Of a DNA stretch of 40,577 nt, positions 7,193 to 15,750 are shown piece after piece (within the stretch, counting starts at the first letter, position 1; each line of letters starts with the position of its first letter). The stretch is taken from NCBI RefSeq assembly GCF_029953285.1, contig NZ_JASAOI010000009.1, forward strand, positions 1 to 40,577, written 5' to 3'. The notes under the pieces were generated by a model. It did no database searches. It worked only from the letters and a program-made list of their open reading frames with translations, and was not told the DNA's origin. The position numbers and the translations under genes are program-made. This stretch comes from Yinghuangia seranimata (lineage in GTDB: Bacteria > Actinomycetota > Actinomycetes > Streptomycetales > Streptomycetaceae).

Positions 7193-7810
7193 TCAGGCGT
7201 ACATCGCCCGTAGGTCGCGGGCGTCTCGGACGAAGTCACGGCATTGGCGGGTCCACAGCAGGTATGTGTCGGCGTCGACGTTCTTGGGGCCCGGGCCTTC
7301 CGCGACCCACTGGTCCCAGAGGCCGCCCTCGGTGAGGTAGCGGGAGGCCCGTTCGGTGTGGTGGTTCGCGTCCAAGAGCATGAGGGCGCCGAGAGCCCAG
7401 GGCTGGTCGGAGAGGATCTTGGGCTGCGCGAGGTAGTGGTCGAGATACGCCGTCAGCAGTTCGGCGTCGGCCGGCTCGCCGAAGAGGGCCAGGGCTGTGC
7501 AGTGGCCCTGGCCGGCGCCGGCGTACTTGCCGGCGAGGAGTTGCTCGCCGAGGCGTTCCCGGTACGCGGTGCGGCCGTCCACCGCAACGAGCCAGGCCGC
7601 GACCGCCCGCTCGCGCCAGCCCCAGGCCAGCAGGGTGTCGAGGTCCGCGTCGGTGATCGCGGCGGCGTCCTGGGCCAACGCCAGGCCGAACTCGGCGCGT
7701 TCGGTGCCGGGCGTGCCACCGATCGCGCACCTGGGCAGCTTTATGTGCCGGTCCTGGACGTAGTACCGGCTCAGCCGGTTCGCCTCGGGTGTGCCGTAAT
7801 CCTCGAGCAT
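7193..7810 (-). CDS. DUF6000 family protein
   Basis: The 205-residue protein matches the actinobacterial DUF6000 pattern: AWLVAVDGRTAYRERLGEQL, then YAGAGQGHCTALALFG, AYLDHYLAQP, SDQPWALGALMLLD and TEGGLWDQWV. The family has no known biochemical function and looks like a helical-repeat soluble protein. The ATG at 7810 is chosen because conserved sequence begins shortly after it; the frame stays open upstream through a pentanucleotide repeat, which makes a longer form unlikely. No clear Shine-Dalgarno is visible. Element copy 3 follows 144 bases after the stop. Confidence 0.8.
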   Translation of the reverse strand: MLEDYGTPEANRLSRYYVQDRHIKLPRCAIGGTPGTERAEFGLALAQDAAAITDADLDTLLAWGWRERAVAAWLVAVDGRTAYRERLGEQLLAGKYAGAGQGHCTALALFGEPADAELLTAYLDHYLAQPKILSDQPWALGALMLLDANHHTERASRYLTEGGLWDQWVAEGPGPKNVDADTYLLWTRQCRDFVRDARDLRAMYA

Positions 7811-7889
7811 CACCGCATCGTGGACCGGCGGCGCCGGCCCGGCCACCGGTTTACGCCGCTCCGGCGCCGCTCCGCCCCGCCACGGCGCC

Positions 7890-7949
7890 CGCACCGCATC
7901 GCATCGCACCCCACCGCACCGCACCCCACCGCACCCCACCCCACCCCAC
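7890..7949. repeat. Pentanucleotide microsatellite, 12 units
   Basis: Twelve consecutive 5-mers of the form CGCAC, CGCAT or CCCAC fill 7890-7949, upstream of the DUF6000 gene and downstream of the HD-domain gene. Such an array can change length by slippage. The unit is not a multiple of three, so length change would shift any frame running through it. Confidence 0.85.
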
Positions 7950-8007
7950 CGCCAGCGTGCCCACTCCGCCCCGCGCCGCCCCGCCGGCACCCCCGCGCCG
8001 CTCCGCT

Positions 8008-8026
8008 CCGTCGGGCGCGCCGACGG
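8008..8026 (-). terminator. Short GC hairpin after the HD-domain gene
   Basis: CCGTCGG (8008-8014) and CCGACGG (8020-8026) pair around a 5-base loop, 10 bases after the stop of the minus-strand HD-domain gene. It is probably its terminator. Confidence 0.55.
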
Positions 8027-8035
8027 CGCTCCCCG

Positions 8036-8650
8036 TCAGTACGTCTCCAGCGGGTTCGCGGCGACGCGCTTGGGTCCGCCGCCGGTTGCCCAGGCCGCCG
8101 CCGCGCTCGCGGGCTTGCGGTCGGCCTGGTCGCATACGAGGCGGGTGAACTCCGCGCCGAAGCCCAGGCGCGGCACGCGGCGCATCAGCGCGGCGGTGAA
8201 GTCCGGGTCGACGTCGCCCAGGCCGGTGGCGGAGACGTCGATCGAGGTGCCGACCTGGAGCAGGTGGCTCTCGGCGTCCTCGTCGGCGGTGACGTCGTCG
8301 CGCATGTGGCGGACGATCAGCTCGGCGGCGCGGTCGCGGCGGGCGAGGTCCCAGCCGAGTCCGGCCGTCAGCACGCGGGCGACGTGGCCGCCGGCCTCCT
8401 CGAAGGGGAGCGTGTGGCTGTCGAAGGCCGGCGTCAGGCCGAGGTCGTGCAGCAGCGCGGCGACGTAGAACAGCTCCCGGTCGAAGGCGATGCCGCGGGC
8501 CTCGGCGTACGCGGCGCCGAAGAAGTAGGAGCGCAGCGAGTGGTTGGCCAGCGCCGCGTCGGTGTACTCCGCGCACACCGCGAACGCCGCCTCCGCCGCG
8601 CGACCCTCGGCGGCCCGCACGCCCGCGATCTCGGTGATGAACTCGGCCAC
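8036..8650 (-). CDS. HD-domain hydrolase
   Basis: The 204-residue protein has the HD signature: His37 in NHSLRSYFFG, and His68-Asp69 in FYVAALLHDLGLT, followed by FEEAGGHVARVL and RHMRDD. These are metal-binding positions of HD phosphohydrolases; the spacing and the NHS-R-YFFG segment resemble the cyanamide-hydratase-like subgroup. The reaction is not determined. The GTG at 8650 is preferred over an ATG at 8761 because GAGGAG lies 7 bases upstream. It is divergent from nadE with about 237 bases between. Confidence 0.8.
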   Translation of the reverse strand: MAEFITEIAGVRAAEGRAAEAAFAVCAEYTDAALANHSLRSYFFGAAYAEARGIAFDRELFYVAALLHDLGLTPAFDSHTLPFEEAGGHVARVLTAGLGWDLARRDRAAELIVRHMRDDVTADEDAESHLLQVGTSIDVSATGLGDVDPDFTAALMRRVPRLGFGAEFTRLVCDQADRKPASAAAAWATGGGPKRVAANPLETY

Positions 8651-8887
8651 GACCCCACTCCTCGCTCTCCGGCCGCCCCGTCGGCGGTACGCCCAGCCTA
8701 GGAGCCCACCGGGGCCGCCGGCCCCCGTCGCCGACGCCGCGCGGCCCACAGATCGCGCCACACGTCCAGGACTCCCCCGTCACCCCCGCGGCGGCCCGCC
8801 AATAGAGTGCTGGCGTCCCCGCACTCATCCGCGGCGCGGCCCGGCTCTGGCGCCGAGCGCTCCGCGGGAGCCGACCTAGGAGCAACC

Positions 8888-9718
8888 GTGTCCGACCAGG
8901 CGTCCGCGTCCGTGCAGCAGGAGATCGCCCGGGATCTCCAGGTGGGCGCGTCGTTCGACGCGCTCGAGGAGATCGAGCGCCGGGTGGCCTTCCTCGCCGG
9001 GCAGCTGACGTCGTCGGGCCTGCGCTCCCTCGTGCTGGGCATCAGCGGCGGGGTGGACTCGATGACGGCGGGCCGGCTGTGCCAGCTCGCGGTCGAGCGG
9101 GTCCGGGAGACCGGGCAGGACGCCACCTTCTACGCCATGCGCCTGCCGTACGGCACGCAGGCCGACGAGCACGACGCCCAGCGCGCGCTCGAGTTCATCC
9201 GCGCCGACCGGGTCCTGACCGTCGACGTGAAGCCGGCCAGCGACGCCGCGCTGGACGCCTCGCTCGCCGGCGGCACCGTCTTCCGCGACGCGCGCCACCA
9301 GGACTTCGTGCACGGCAACGTCAAGGCCCGCCAGCGCATGATCGCCCAGTACGCGGTGGCCGGCGCGCACGACGGCCTGGTCGTCGGCACGGACCACGCC
9401 GCCGAGGCGGTGTCGGGCTTCTTCACCAAGTTCGGCGACGGCGCCGCCGACGTCGTGCCGCTGACCGGCCTGACGAAGCGCCGCGTGCGCGGCGTCGCCG
9501 AGGCCCTGGGCGCTCCCGCGGACCTGGTCTTCAAGGTCCCGACCGCCGACCTGGAGACGCTGGACCCGGGCAAGCCGGACGAGGACGCGCTCGGCGTCAC
9601 CTACGACGACATCGACGACTTCCTCGAGGGCAAGCCGGTCGCCGAACCCGCCTTCGACGCGATCGTCCGCCGCTACCGCCTGACCGACCACAAGCGCCAG
9701 CTGCCGATCGCCCCCTGA
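8888..9718 (+). CDS. nadE: NH3-dependent NAD+ synthetase
   Basis: NadE ligates ammonia to nicotinate adenine dinucleotide using ATP, the last step of NAD+ synthesis. The 276-residue protein has the P-loop SGGVDS at 53-58, MRLPYGTQ, the [12 protein letters not shown] segment, [19 protein letters not shown], and [10 protein letters not shown] followed by the [13 protein letters not shown] motif. The length equals that of classic single-domain NadE, without the glutaminase domain found in longer actinobacterial forms. The GTG start has GGAG nearby. A strong bidirectional terminator follows at 9738-9784. Confidence 0.97.
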   Translation: MSDQASASVQQEIARDLQVGASFDALEEIERRVAFLAGQLTSSGLRSLVLGISGGVDSMTAGRLCQLAVERVRETGQDATFYAMRLPYGTQADEHDAQRALEFIRADRVLTVDVKPASDAALDASLAGGTVFRDARHQDFVHGNVKARQRMIAQYAVAGAHDGLVVGTDHAAEAVSGFFTKFGDGAADVVPLTGLTKRRVRGVAEALGAPADLVFKVPTADLETLDPGKPDEDALGVTYDDIDDFLEGKPVAEPAFDAIVRRYRLTDHKRQLPIAP

Positions 9719-9737
9719 CGGGGGAAGCGGACACACA

Positions 9738-9784
9738 GGACGGGCCCGGACCCCTGGCACACACAGCCAGGGCCGGGCCCGTCC
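9738..9784. terminator. Bidirectional terminator between nadE and the E1-like gene
   Basis: GGACGGGCCCGG plus CCCTGGC (9738-9757) pairs with GCCAGGG plus CCGGGCCCGTCC (9766-9784), with one or two bulged bases and a short ACAC-type loop. It lies between two convergent stops at 9718 and 9797 and can serve both strands. Confidence 0.85.
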
Positions 9785-9796
9785 CGCGTCAAGGCA

Positions 9797-12190
9797 CTAC
9801 GCCAGCGACAGCGCCGCCAGGGCTCCGTTCACGATGGAGCCCGGGAGCAGGTCGTGGAGGCCGTACAGGTCCTCGATGCGGCCGGTCTGGCCGAACTGGT
9901 CGACGCCGAGGGGGACGCACGGGACGCCGAGGGCGGAGCCGAGCCAGGCCAGCGTGTGCGAGGCCGAGTCGTGGACGGTGACGACCGGGGCGCGGTCGGG
10001 GAAGGCGCTGCGGAGGACGCCCGGCGCGGACGGGGTCGTCGCCGTCCGCACGCCCTGCCGGAGCGTGCGCTGCCACCCCGCGTACAGCCGGTCGGCGGAG
10101 GTGATGTCGACGACGTGCGCCGCGATGCCCTCCTCGCGCAGTTCCTCGGCGGCGAGCAGGACCTCCGGCAGGACGGCGCCGCACGAGGCCAGGTAGACGC
10201 TGGGCGCGTCGGCCAGCTCGGCGGGCGCGTCGAGGAGCCGGTACGCCCCGGCCAGCACCTGCCGCCGCAGCACCGCGTCGCCGATGCGGGCGCGGGCGGC
10301 CTCGAACGGCGACTGGTCGATGGGCCGCGTGGTGAGCCGGAAGTAGTAGGAGCCGTTGTCGGGGTCGACGCCCTGGTCGGGCCCGGCGGCGATGCGGCCG
10401 ACGGCGTCGCACAGCAGCCAGTCGAGCGCGGTGCCGTACGCGGGTTCGATGAGCGTGGTGCCGGGCAGTTCGAGGCCGATCGACGCCGTGATCGTCGACT
10501 GGTGCGCACCGCCCTCGGGGGCGAGCGTCACACCGGACGGCGTGCCCGCGATGATGAACCGCGAGCCGGAGTAGGTGGCGTGGATGAACGCGTCGAGCCC
10601 CCGGCACACGAACGGGTCGTAGACGGTGCCGACGGGGATGAGCGGCTGCCCCGACAGGTCGCCGGCCAACCCGAGCTGCCCCAGCAGCAGGAACAGGTTC
10701 ATCTCGGAGATGCCGAGCTCGATGTGCTGCCCGCTCGGCCCCTCGACCCACTTGAGCGCGCCGTCGGCCGACCAGGCGCGGCGCACGGCGGGCGCGAAGA
10801 CGCCGGTGCGGTTGATGAAGCCGGCGAGGTTGGTCGAGGTGGCGACGTCCGGCGCGGTGGTGACCAGGTACGGCGCGAGCGCGGGGTCGCGGGACAGGTC
10901 GACGAGCACGCGTCCGAAGGTCTCCTGGGTGGAGACCGGCTTGCTCATGCGCTGCCCGGTCGCGTTCGGCACAGCGACGCCGAGCGGCCCCGGCTTGGGG
11001 TCGCGGGCGAGGTGCTCGCGGCGCTGCGCGGCGAGGATGCCCTCGGGCGTCGCCGGGTCGAAGCGGTCCCATTCGGTGCCGGGCGTGAGCCCGAGCTCGG
11101 CGCGCAGGTCGGCGACCTGCTCGGTGGTCAGCAGCGCCGAGTGGTTGCGCGGGTTGCCGGCGACCGGCAGCCCCCAGCCCTTGACGGTGTACGCGAAGAC
11201 GACGCTGGGCCGGTCGGTCTCGGCGTCGCAGGCGCGGTACGCCTCGAGCAGCGCCCCTATGTCGTGGCCGCCGAGGTCGGTGACCAGGTCGCGCAGCTCG
11301 GTGTCGGGGATGCCGGCCAGCGCCTCGGCGACCCCGGCGGGGGCGCCGTCGAGGAACGCGGCGCGCACGGCGGAGGCGTCGAGCCCGAAGAGGGACTGGT
11401 ACTGCTCGTTGGGCATGGCGTCGAGCCAGCCCTTGAGCGCGTCGCCGCCGGGGCGGGCGAACGCGGCCTGCAGGCGGCGCCCGTACTTGACCTCGACAAC
11501 GTGCCAGCCGGCGGCGGCGAACTGGCCGCGCCACTGGTCGATGCGCACGCCCGGCACGACGCGGTCGAGCGACTGCCGGTTGAAGTCGACGATCCACATG
11601 ACCTTGCCGAGCCCCTGCGTGGCGGGGTCGGCGATGGCCTCCCAGATGTTGCCCTCGTCGAGTTCGGCGTCGCCGAGCAGCGCGATGAACCGGGCGGCGG
11701 GGCGGGGCCCGAAGTGCGCGTCGACGTACCGCCGGGTGGCGGCGGCGAACAGCGGGGCGGCCGCGCCGAGGCCGACGGACCCGGTGGAGAAGTCGATCCA
11801 CTCGCGGTCGGGGTCCTTGGTGCGCGACGGGTAGGACTGTAGTCCGCCCTTGGCGCGCAGCATCGTCAGGTACGACCGGTCGAGGTTGCCCAGCAGGTAC
11901 TGGATGCCGTGGAACACGGGCGAGGCGTGCGGCTTGACGCTGATCCGGTCGGGCCCGTCGAGGTGCGCGAACCACAGCGCGGTCATCGCCGAGACGAGCG
12001 ACGCGGACGAGGCCTGGTGGCCGCCGACCTTGATGCCGTCGGTGTTGGGACGGTCGTGGTTGGCGGCGTCGACGATGCGGGTGGCCAGCCACAGGACGCG
12101 TCGCTGGACGGCGTCGAGGACGGCCGGTTCGATGCCGAGCGCGCCCGCGGGGTGGTCGGTGGCGGCGTGCCGGACAGCGCTGTCGTGCAT
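9797..12190 (-). CDS. Homodimeric-type pyruvate (2-oxoacid) dehydrogenase E1 component, transketolase-like
   Basis: The 797-residue protein has the domain order of AceE-like E1 enzymes. The N-terminal thiamine-diphosphate domain contains GGHQASSASL, the conserved HGIQYLLGNL, and the ThDP motif GDAELDEGNIWEA at 173-185 with Asn204. The central pyrimidine-binding domain follows (around GISEMNLFLLLG and TPSGVTLAPEGGAHQS), then a transketolase C-terminal domain. These enzymes decarboxylate a 2-oxoacid for transfer to a lipoyl E2. It is about 100 residues shorter than typical AceE and no E2 or E3 gene is near, so the substrate may be another 2-oxoacid. The ATG at 12190 has GAGGAG five bases upstream; TAGGGT at 12267-12272 may be its -10. 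Confidence 0.85.
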   Translation of the reverse strand: MHDSAVRHAATDHPAGALGIEPAVLDAVQRRVLWLATRIVDAANHDRPNTDGIKVGGHQASSASLVSAMTALWFAHLDGPDRISVKPHASPVFHGIQYLLGNLDRSYLTMLRAKGGLQSYPSRTKDPDREWIDFSTGSVGLGAAAPLFAAATRRYVDAHFGPRPAARFIALLGDAELDEGNIWEAIADPATQGLGKVMWIVDFNRQSLDRVVPGVRIDQWRGQFAAAGWHVVEVKYGRRLQAAFARPGGDALKGWLDAMPNEQYQSLFGLDASAVRAAFLDGAPAGVAEALAGIPDTELRDLVTDLGGHDIGALLEAYRACDAETDRPSVVFAYTVKGWGLPVAGNPRNHSALLTTEQVADLRAELGLTPGTEWDRFDPATPEGILAAQRREHLARDPKPGPLGVAVPNATGQRMSKPVSTQETFGRVLVDLSRDPALAPYLVTTAPDVATSTNLAGFINRTGVFAPAVRRAWSADGALKWVEGPSGQHIELGISEMNLFLLLGQLGLAGDLSGQPLIPVGTVYDPFVCRGLDAFIHATYSGSRFIIAGTPSGVTLAPEGGAHQSTITASIGLELPGTTLIEPAYGTALDWLLCDAVGRIAAGPDQGVDPDNGSYYFRLTTRPIDQSPFEAARARIGDAVLRRQVLAGAYRLLDAPAELADAPSVYLASCGAVLPEVLLAAEELREEGIAAHVVDITSADRLYAGWQRTLRQGVRTATTPSAPGVLRSAFPDRAPVVTVHDSASHTLAWLGSALGVPCVPLGVDQFGQTGRIEDLYGLHDLLPGSIVNGALAALSLA

Positions 12191-12457
12191 CGTTCTCCTC
12201 GCCGGTTCGGGGGTCGGGGGCCTGCCGGGACGGCTCCGGGGCCTGCCTGCACCGGACCGGACCCAGACCCTACGCGATCGTCTCAGCATGCGATACGTGG
12301 GACCGGTCTGTCACGCGCCGCCCCCCGCCCGAGATCAACGATCTTCGCAGGACACCCGCTTCAAGACACCGGCTATCGGACGCCGAACACCGCTTGGCGA
12401 CGACTCCCCTCGCTTATCCGGGACACCGGCCCACCGCGGGCCCTATACCGTCGACCC

Positions 12458-12844
12458 ATGCCCCGCTCGGCCGCAACGCCCCGCCCCATCAGCATCGACG
12501 GCGCCGACTACGCCTGGCACGTGCGCTGGTCCGGTGACCTCACGCTGAGGCTGCGCGTGTGGCGCGGCGACGTGCCGAGCGGACGCAGGCTGCACGTCGA
12601 CGTCGAGTTCTTCGACCTGTCGCTGTACTGGCCCATGGTCGCCGGGGCGCCGCCGGAGCGGCGGGACCAGCTCCCCGTCCAGCCGGTGACCCCGGGATTC
12701 GTCGCCAAGGCCGTACGCGCCGCGCTGGCGGCCGGCTGGGACCCGTCGGACCGGAGCGCCGGGCCCGGCGCGTTCGACACCCCGTGGCCCGAGCCCGTGC
12801 GGGCCGACGCGGATCCACTGCCCGCGCCGGAACCCCTCCGCTGA
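12458..12844 (+). CDS. Small conserved-looking protein of unknown function
   Basis: The 128-residue product has a Trp-rich N-terminus (YAWHVRWSGDLTLRLRVWRG), then LHVDVEFFDLSLYWPMV, VTPGFVAKAVRAALAAGWDP and a Pro/Ala-rich tail. It looks like a soluble single domain with several beta strands. No family recognised. TATACC, 8 bases before the ATG, is a good -10 for a leaderless transcript. It converges on the reductase gene with only 10 bases between the stops. Confidence 0.7.
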   Translation: MPRSAATPRPISIDGADYAWHVRWSGDLTLRLRVWRGDVPSGRRLHVDVEFFDLSLYWPMVAGAPPERRDQLPVQPVTPGFVAKAVRAALAAGWDPSDRSAGPGAFDTPWPEPVRADADPLPAPEPLR

Positions 12845-12854
12845 CCCTCTCTGG

Positions 12855-13484
12855 TCACTTGCGGGTGAAGATCACGTGGGTGACCCCGCTCGGCGTGCTG
12901 ACCGACTCGATGTCGAAGCGCTCGTCGAGCCCCTCGGCGCCGTCCCACAGCCGCTCGCCGCGGCCGAGGAGGATCGGCACGACGACGATGTGCATGTAGT
13001 CGACGAGGTCGGCGGCGAGGAACTGCCGCAGGACGTCGGTGCCGCCGCCGATGCGCACGTCGAGCCCGCCGGCCGCCTCGCGGGCCTGGCGCAGCGCCTC
13101 CTCGGGCGTGGCGTCGATGAAGTGGAAGGTGTTTCCGCCCTCCATCTCCAGCGTCGGGCGCGGGTGGTGGGTGAGCACGAAGACAGGAGTGTGGAACGGC
13201 GGGTTCGGGCCCCACCAGCCCTCCCACGACTCGTCCTCCCAGGGGCCGCGCTGCGGGCCGAACTTGTTGCGGCCCATGATCTCGGCGCCGATGCCGGGCT
13301 CCCAGCCGGCCGCCATCGCGCCGTCGACGCCGCGCAGTCGGCCGATCGGCCCGGCGCCGACCTTGAAGAACCACTCGTGCAGCCGCTTGTCGGCGTGTCC
13401 GAACGGTTTGTCGAGGCTCTGGCCCTCACCGGTGCCGAAGCCGTCGAGCGAGACGGAGAAGTTGTGGACGCGTACCAGCGACAT
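12855..13484 (-). CDS. Dihydrofolate-reductase-like (RibD C-terminal domain) protein
   Basis: The 209-residue protein shows the fold markers of the YyaP/RibD-C family: VHNFSVSLDGFG, then IMGRNKFG, PVFVLTHHPRP, DVRIGGGTDVLRQFLAADLVDYMHIVVVPILLG and a final TPSGVTHVIFTRK. Members are NADPH-linked reductases of mostly unknown substrate. The ATG at 13484 (GAGG 6 bases upstream) fits the family start. It is divergent from the HxlR gene, with two matching operators between, so it is very probably that regulator's target. Confidence 0.88.
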   Translation of the reverse strand: MSLVRVHNFSVSLDGFGTGEGQSLDKPFGHADKRLHEWFFKVGAGPIGRLRGVDGAMAAGWEPGIGAEIMGRNKFGPQRGPWEDESWEGWWGPNPPFHTPVFVLTHHPRPTLEMEGGNTFHFIDATPEEALRQAREAAGGLDVRIGGGTDVLRQFLAADLVDYMHIVVVPILLGRGERLWDGAEGLDERFDIESVSTPSGVTHVIFTRK

Positions 13485-13510
13485 GGCCGACCTCGTTCCC
13501 TCCGAGCCTG

Positions 13511-13531
13511 GTGATTGCATTTTGCAATCAC
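13511..13531. promoter_or_regulatory. Operator O1 for the HxlR regulator (perfect palindrome)
   Basis: GTGATTGCA and TGCAATCAC flank a TTT centre, a perfect 9-bp inverted repeat between divergent genes. It lies about 27 bases upstream of the reductase start and just upstream of the -10-like TAGACT (13549-13554) of the regulator gene. The repeated site at 13557-13577 supports specific binding. Confidence 0.75.
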
Positions 13532-13556
13532 CGTGTGGACAGTGACAGTAGACTCA

Positions 13557-13577
13557 GTGCTTGCGAAATGCAATCAC
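13557..13577. promoter_or_regulatory. Operator O2 for the HxlR regulator
   Basis: This site matches O1 at 19 of 21 positions (GTGCTTGCG, AAA, TGCAATCAC). Its centre is 46 bp from that of O1, between four and five helical turns. It would overlap the transcription start expected from TAGACT at 13549-13554, so binding should repress the regulator itself. Confidence 0.7.
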
Positions 13578-13588
13578 CTGGAGGGGAC

Positions 13589-14101
13589 ATGCGCGAAGGC
13601 CCGCGATCCGGCTGCCCGATCAACGCGGCGGTCGAGGCGCTCGGCGACCGCTGGAGCCTGATCGTGCTGCGCGACGTGATCTTCGGCGGGCGGCGGCACT
13701 TCCGCGACCTGCTCACACACTCGCAGGAGGGCATCGCGTCCAACATCCTCAGCAGCCGCCTCAAGGCGCTCGTCGCCGGCGGCCTGCTCACCCAGGAGGA
13801 GGCCGGTCGCGGGCACCGCGCGACCTACAGCCTCACCGAGGCCGGCATCCAGACCGTCCCGATCCTGGCCGCACTCGGCACCTGGGGCCTGCGGCACCGC
13901 GACACGACACCGGAACTGGCCGTACGCGCACGGGTACTGGACGAGGGCGGGCCGGAACTGTGGGCCGACCTGATGGACGAACTGCGCGAGCAGCACCTGG
14001 GCGTCCCGCGGCCGCACCCGGAACGGCCGCTCGCGACGCGGCGGTTGCGTGAGGCGTACGAGAGCGCGGTGGCGTCCGCGAAGGCCGAGGCCGCGGTCTG
14101 A
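13589..14101 (+). CDS. HxlR-family winged-helix transcriptional regulator
   Basis: The 170-residue protein carries the HxlR pattern: CPINAAVEALGDRWSLIVLR, GGRRHFRDLL, SNILSSRLKALVAGGLLTQEE and a wing at ATYSLTEAG. A C-terminal extension of about 60 residues may mediate dimer or ligand contacts. The ATG at 13589 is set by GGAGGGG; an ATG at 13568 falls inside operator O2 and is unlikely. HxlR regulators typically sense aldehydes, quinones or oxidants through a conserved N-terminal Cys, present here at residue 9 of this start. It probably controls the divergent reductase and itself. Confidence 0.9.
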   Translation: MREGPRSGCPINAAVEALGDRWSLIVLRDVIFGGRRHFRDLLTHSQEGIASNILSSRLKALVAGGLLTQEEAGRGHRATYSLTEAGIQTVPILAALGTWGLRHRDTTPELAVRARVLDEGGPELWADLMDELREQHLGVPRPHPERPLATRRLREAYESAVASAKAEAAV

Positions 14102-14196
14102 ACGGGCGGGAGCCGTGCCCGACCGACAGCACTACAGCACCGACTCCCCGACAGCGGTGGTCGTCCGAGGCCTGCCGATCGACCGAAGCCCACCTG

Positions 14197-14637
14197 TCAA
14201 CCCGGCAGTTTCACCGCCACCGTCACCACCGCGCCCGGCGCGCCGTCCTCGACGGTCAGGCGGTCGGTGACCATGCGGGCCAGCCACAGCCCTCGTCCGC
14301 CGCGGCCGTCCCCGTCGACGCCCGGCGCGAGCTCGGGAATGACCGCCTCGGTGAAACCCGGGCCGGCGTCCGCGACCTGGCACTCGAGCTCACCCGCGAT
14401 CCGACGCAGCCTCAACCGGCCCCGTCCACCCGCGTGTTCGACCGCGTTCGTGGCGATCTCGCTCACCGCGAAGACGAATTCGCCGCGACGCCGTGCGCCC
14501 AGCCCGGCGCGCGCCGCGTGCTCCTCGACCAGCAGGCGCAGCTGCGGGAGTTCGGCAGCCGTGAAGCTCCAGTCCAGGAGCAGCCCGGCCCGCCCGCCGT
14601 CGCGCGCCCCTTCGCCCACCCGGTCGCCGGTCAGCAC
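14197..14637 (-). CDS. RsbW-like anti-sigma-factor kinase (HATPase domain)
   Basis: The 146-residue protein is a single GHKL ATPase domain: N box in VFAVSEIATNAVEHAGG, G1 in VADAGPGF, and G2 in GRGLWLARMVTD. Such proteins bind ATP, phosphorylate an STAS antagonist or bind a sigma factor, in partner switching. The GTG start overlaps the stop of the upstream MEDS-STAS gene by 7 bases, so the two are translationally coupled and the STAS domain is the natural partner. The gene converges on the HxlR gene with a 95-base gap that shows no clear terminator. Confidence 0.88.
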   Translation of the reverse strand: MLTGDRVGEGARDGGRAGLLLDWSFTAAELPQLRLLVEEHAARAGLGARRRGEFVFAVSEIATNAVEHAGGRGRLRLRRIAGELECQVADAGPGFTEAVIPELAPGVDGDGRGGRGLWLARMVTDRLTVEDGAPGAVVTVAVKLPG

Positions 14638-15521
14638 CCGGCCCCCGTCTCGCTCAGCACCAGCCGGACGGTCTCACGCGCGCCGAGGTTGCGCAACAGT
14701 CCGGCCTGGAAGGGGCTGCACCGGATGTCGACGCGCGCGGGCCCGGACACCGCGGCGGCGGCGCGCAGCAGGTCCCCCGCGCAGCCGGCGGACAGGAAGT
14801 GCAGGTGCGTCAGGTCGACCGTCAGCGCGTGGCCTCGGGCCGCCGCCATCGCGACCGCGACGGCGGCGGTGAACCGCTCGCGCGTGGCCAGGTCGGCCTC
14901 ACCGGCGAACCGGACCACGCCGGAGGTGTGTTCGGCGTGCAGCGCGCCGACGTACTCGAGCAGGTTGCACGGGTGGGCGCGCCGCATCGCCTCGAGCACG
15001 GCGTCGTCGAACCAGCGCCGGTCGTACGCGCAGATCTCGCTGTAGGGGCGGTCCGTGAACAGGTGGTCCGCGTGCGTCTCCCGGTCGATCATCGCGGAGA
15101 CGTCCGTGCCGAGCGCCGGAACCCAGTGCATGTCGATGTACGCGCGCAGCGCCCGGTAGCCGTCGCCCACCGCGCGGTCGGTCTCCTCGACGAGCCGGGC
15201 CTGCTGCCGGGTCGCGGTGAAGTTCCTTTCCGGCTGGATGAGTTCACGCATGCTGCTCAGCACGAGCTGCCCCCGCCCGAGCGCGTCGGCGAGCTCGGGG
15301 CTGTCGGCGCCCAGCCGCGCGAGCACATCGTCACGCGGCACCCCGGGGTCGGCGAACACGATCACCCGCTCACCACCCGCGAGACCGAGCCAGGTGAACG
15401 CGGTCAGCACGTCCCAGCGCCCCTCGTCGTCGCCGTAACTGACGAACGCATGGTCGCCGGGCCGCATCCGCTGCACGGGGATCTCCGAGCCCGTGGTCGA
15501 ACTCTCAGGCCGCTCAGGCAT
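14631..15521 (-). CDS. MEDS-domain sensor with C-terminal STAS domain
   Basis: In the 296-residue protein, residues about 20-185 form an MEDS (DcmR-type sensory) domain: DHAFVSYGDDEGRWDVLTAF, ERVIVFADPG and ALRAYIDMHW. Residues about 200-296 form an STAS anti-sigma-antagonist domain (GEADLATRERFTAAV, ALTVDLTHLHFLSAGCAGDL, RVDIRCSPF). MEDS domains are thought to sense small molecules such as halocarbons. The usual STAS phospho-Ser position reads LSAG, with a Ser available. Fusion to STAS plus the coupled kinase gene suggests a signal-controlled partner switch acting on an unlinked sigma factor. Confidence 0.85.
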   Translation of the reverse strand: MPERPESSTTGSEIPVQRMRPGDHAFVSYGDDEGRWDVLTAFTWLGLAGGERVIVFADPGVPRDDVLARLGADSPELADALGRGQLVLSSMRELIQPERNFTATRQQARLVEETDRAVGDGYRALRAYIDMHWVPALGTDVSAMIDRETHADHLFTDRPYSEICAYDRRWFDDAVLEAMRRAHPCNLLEYVGALHAEHTSGVVRFAGEADLATRERFTAAVAVAMAAARGHALTVDLTHLHFLSAGCAGDLLRAAAAVSGPARVDIRCSPFQAGLLRNLGARETVRLVLSETGAGC

Positions 15522-15750
15522 GGTGTTGGTTTCCCCACTCCCCCTGTGCCGCGCGGCGTCGGTACGGTGGCGGCACGGGTCGGAGGCTACGGCACACCAC
15601 ACGCGGGGCCGCACCGGTTGGCCGACGTTGGCCGAAATCAGACGATGCCGTACGAATGGTGTCGCATCCCGTCCCCGCACTGCCCGATCCGGCACGCCTC
15701 GCGAACCGGAACGCGCTCGACGCTCCGGCCCGCCCGCGCTCCGGCCGCGG

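Noticed and set aside
292-7330. Possible small proteins starting just after GGGAGGGGGAG in element copies 1 and 3
   Set aside because: The two frames do not encode similar peptides although the DNA is related, so there is no sign of selection on a protein.
7890-7949. CRISPR-like array
   Set aside because: Units are 5 bp and contiguous without spacers, so it is a microsatellite. The other tandem repeats (11, 12 and 24 bp) also lack spacers and cas genes.
9854-11842. Plus-strand open frame of 662 codons
   Set aside because: It is the antisense shadow of the E1-like dehydrogenase, Gly/Val/Arg-rich with no recognisable domain.
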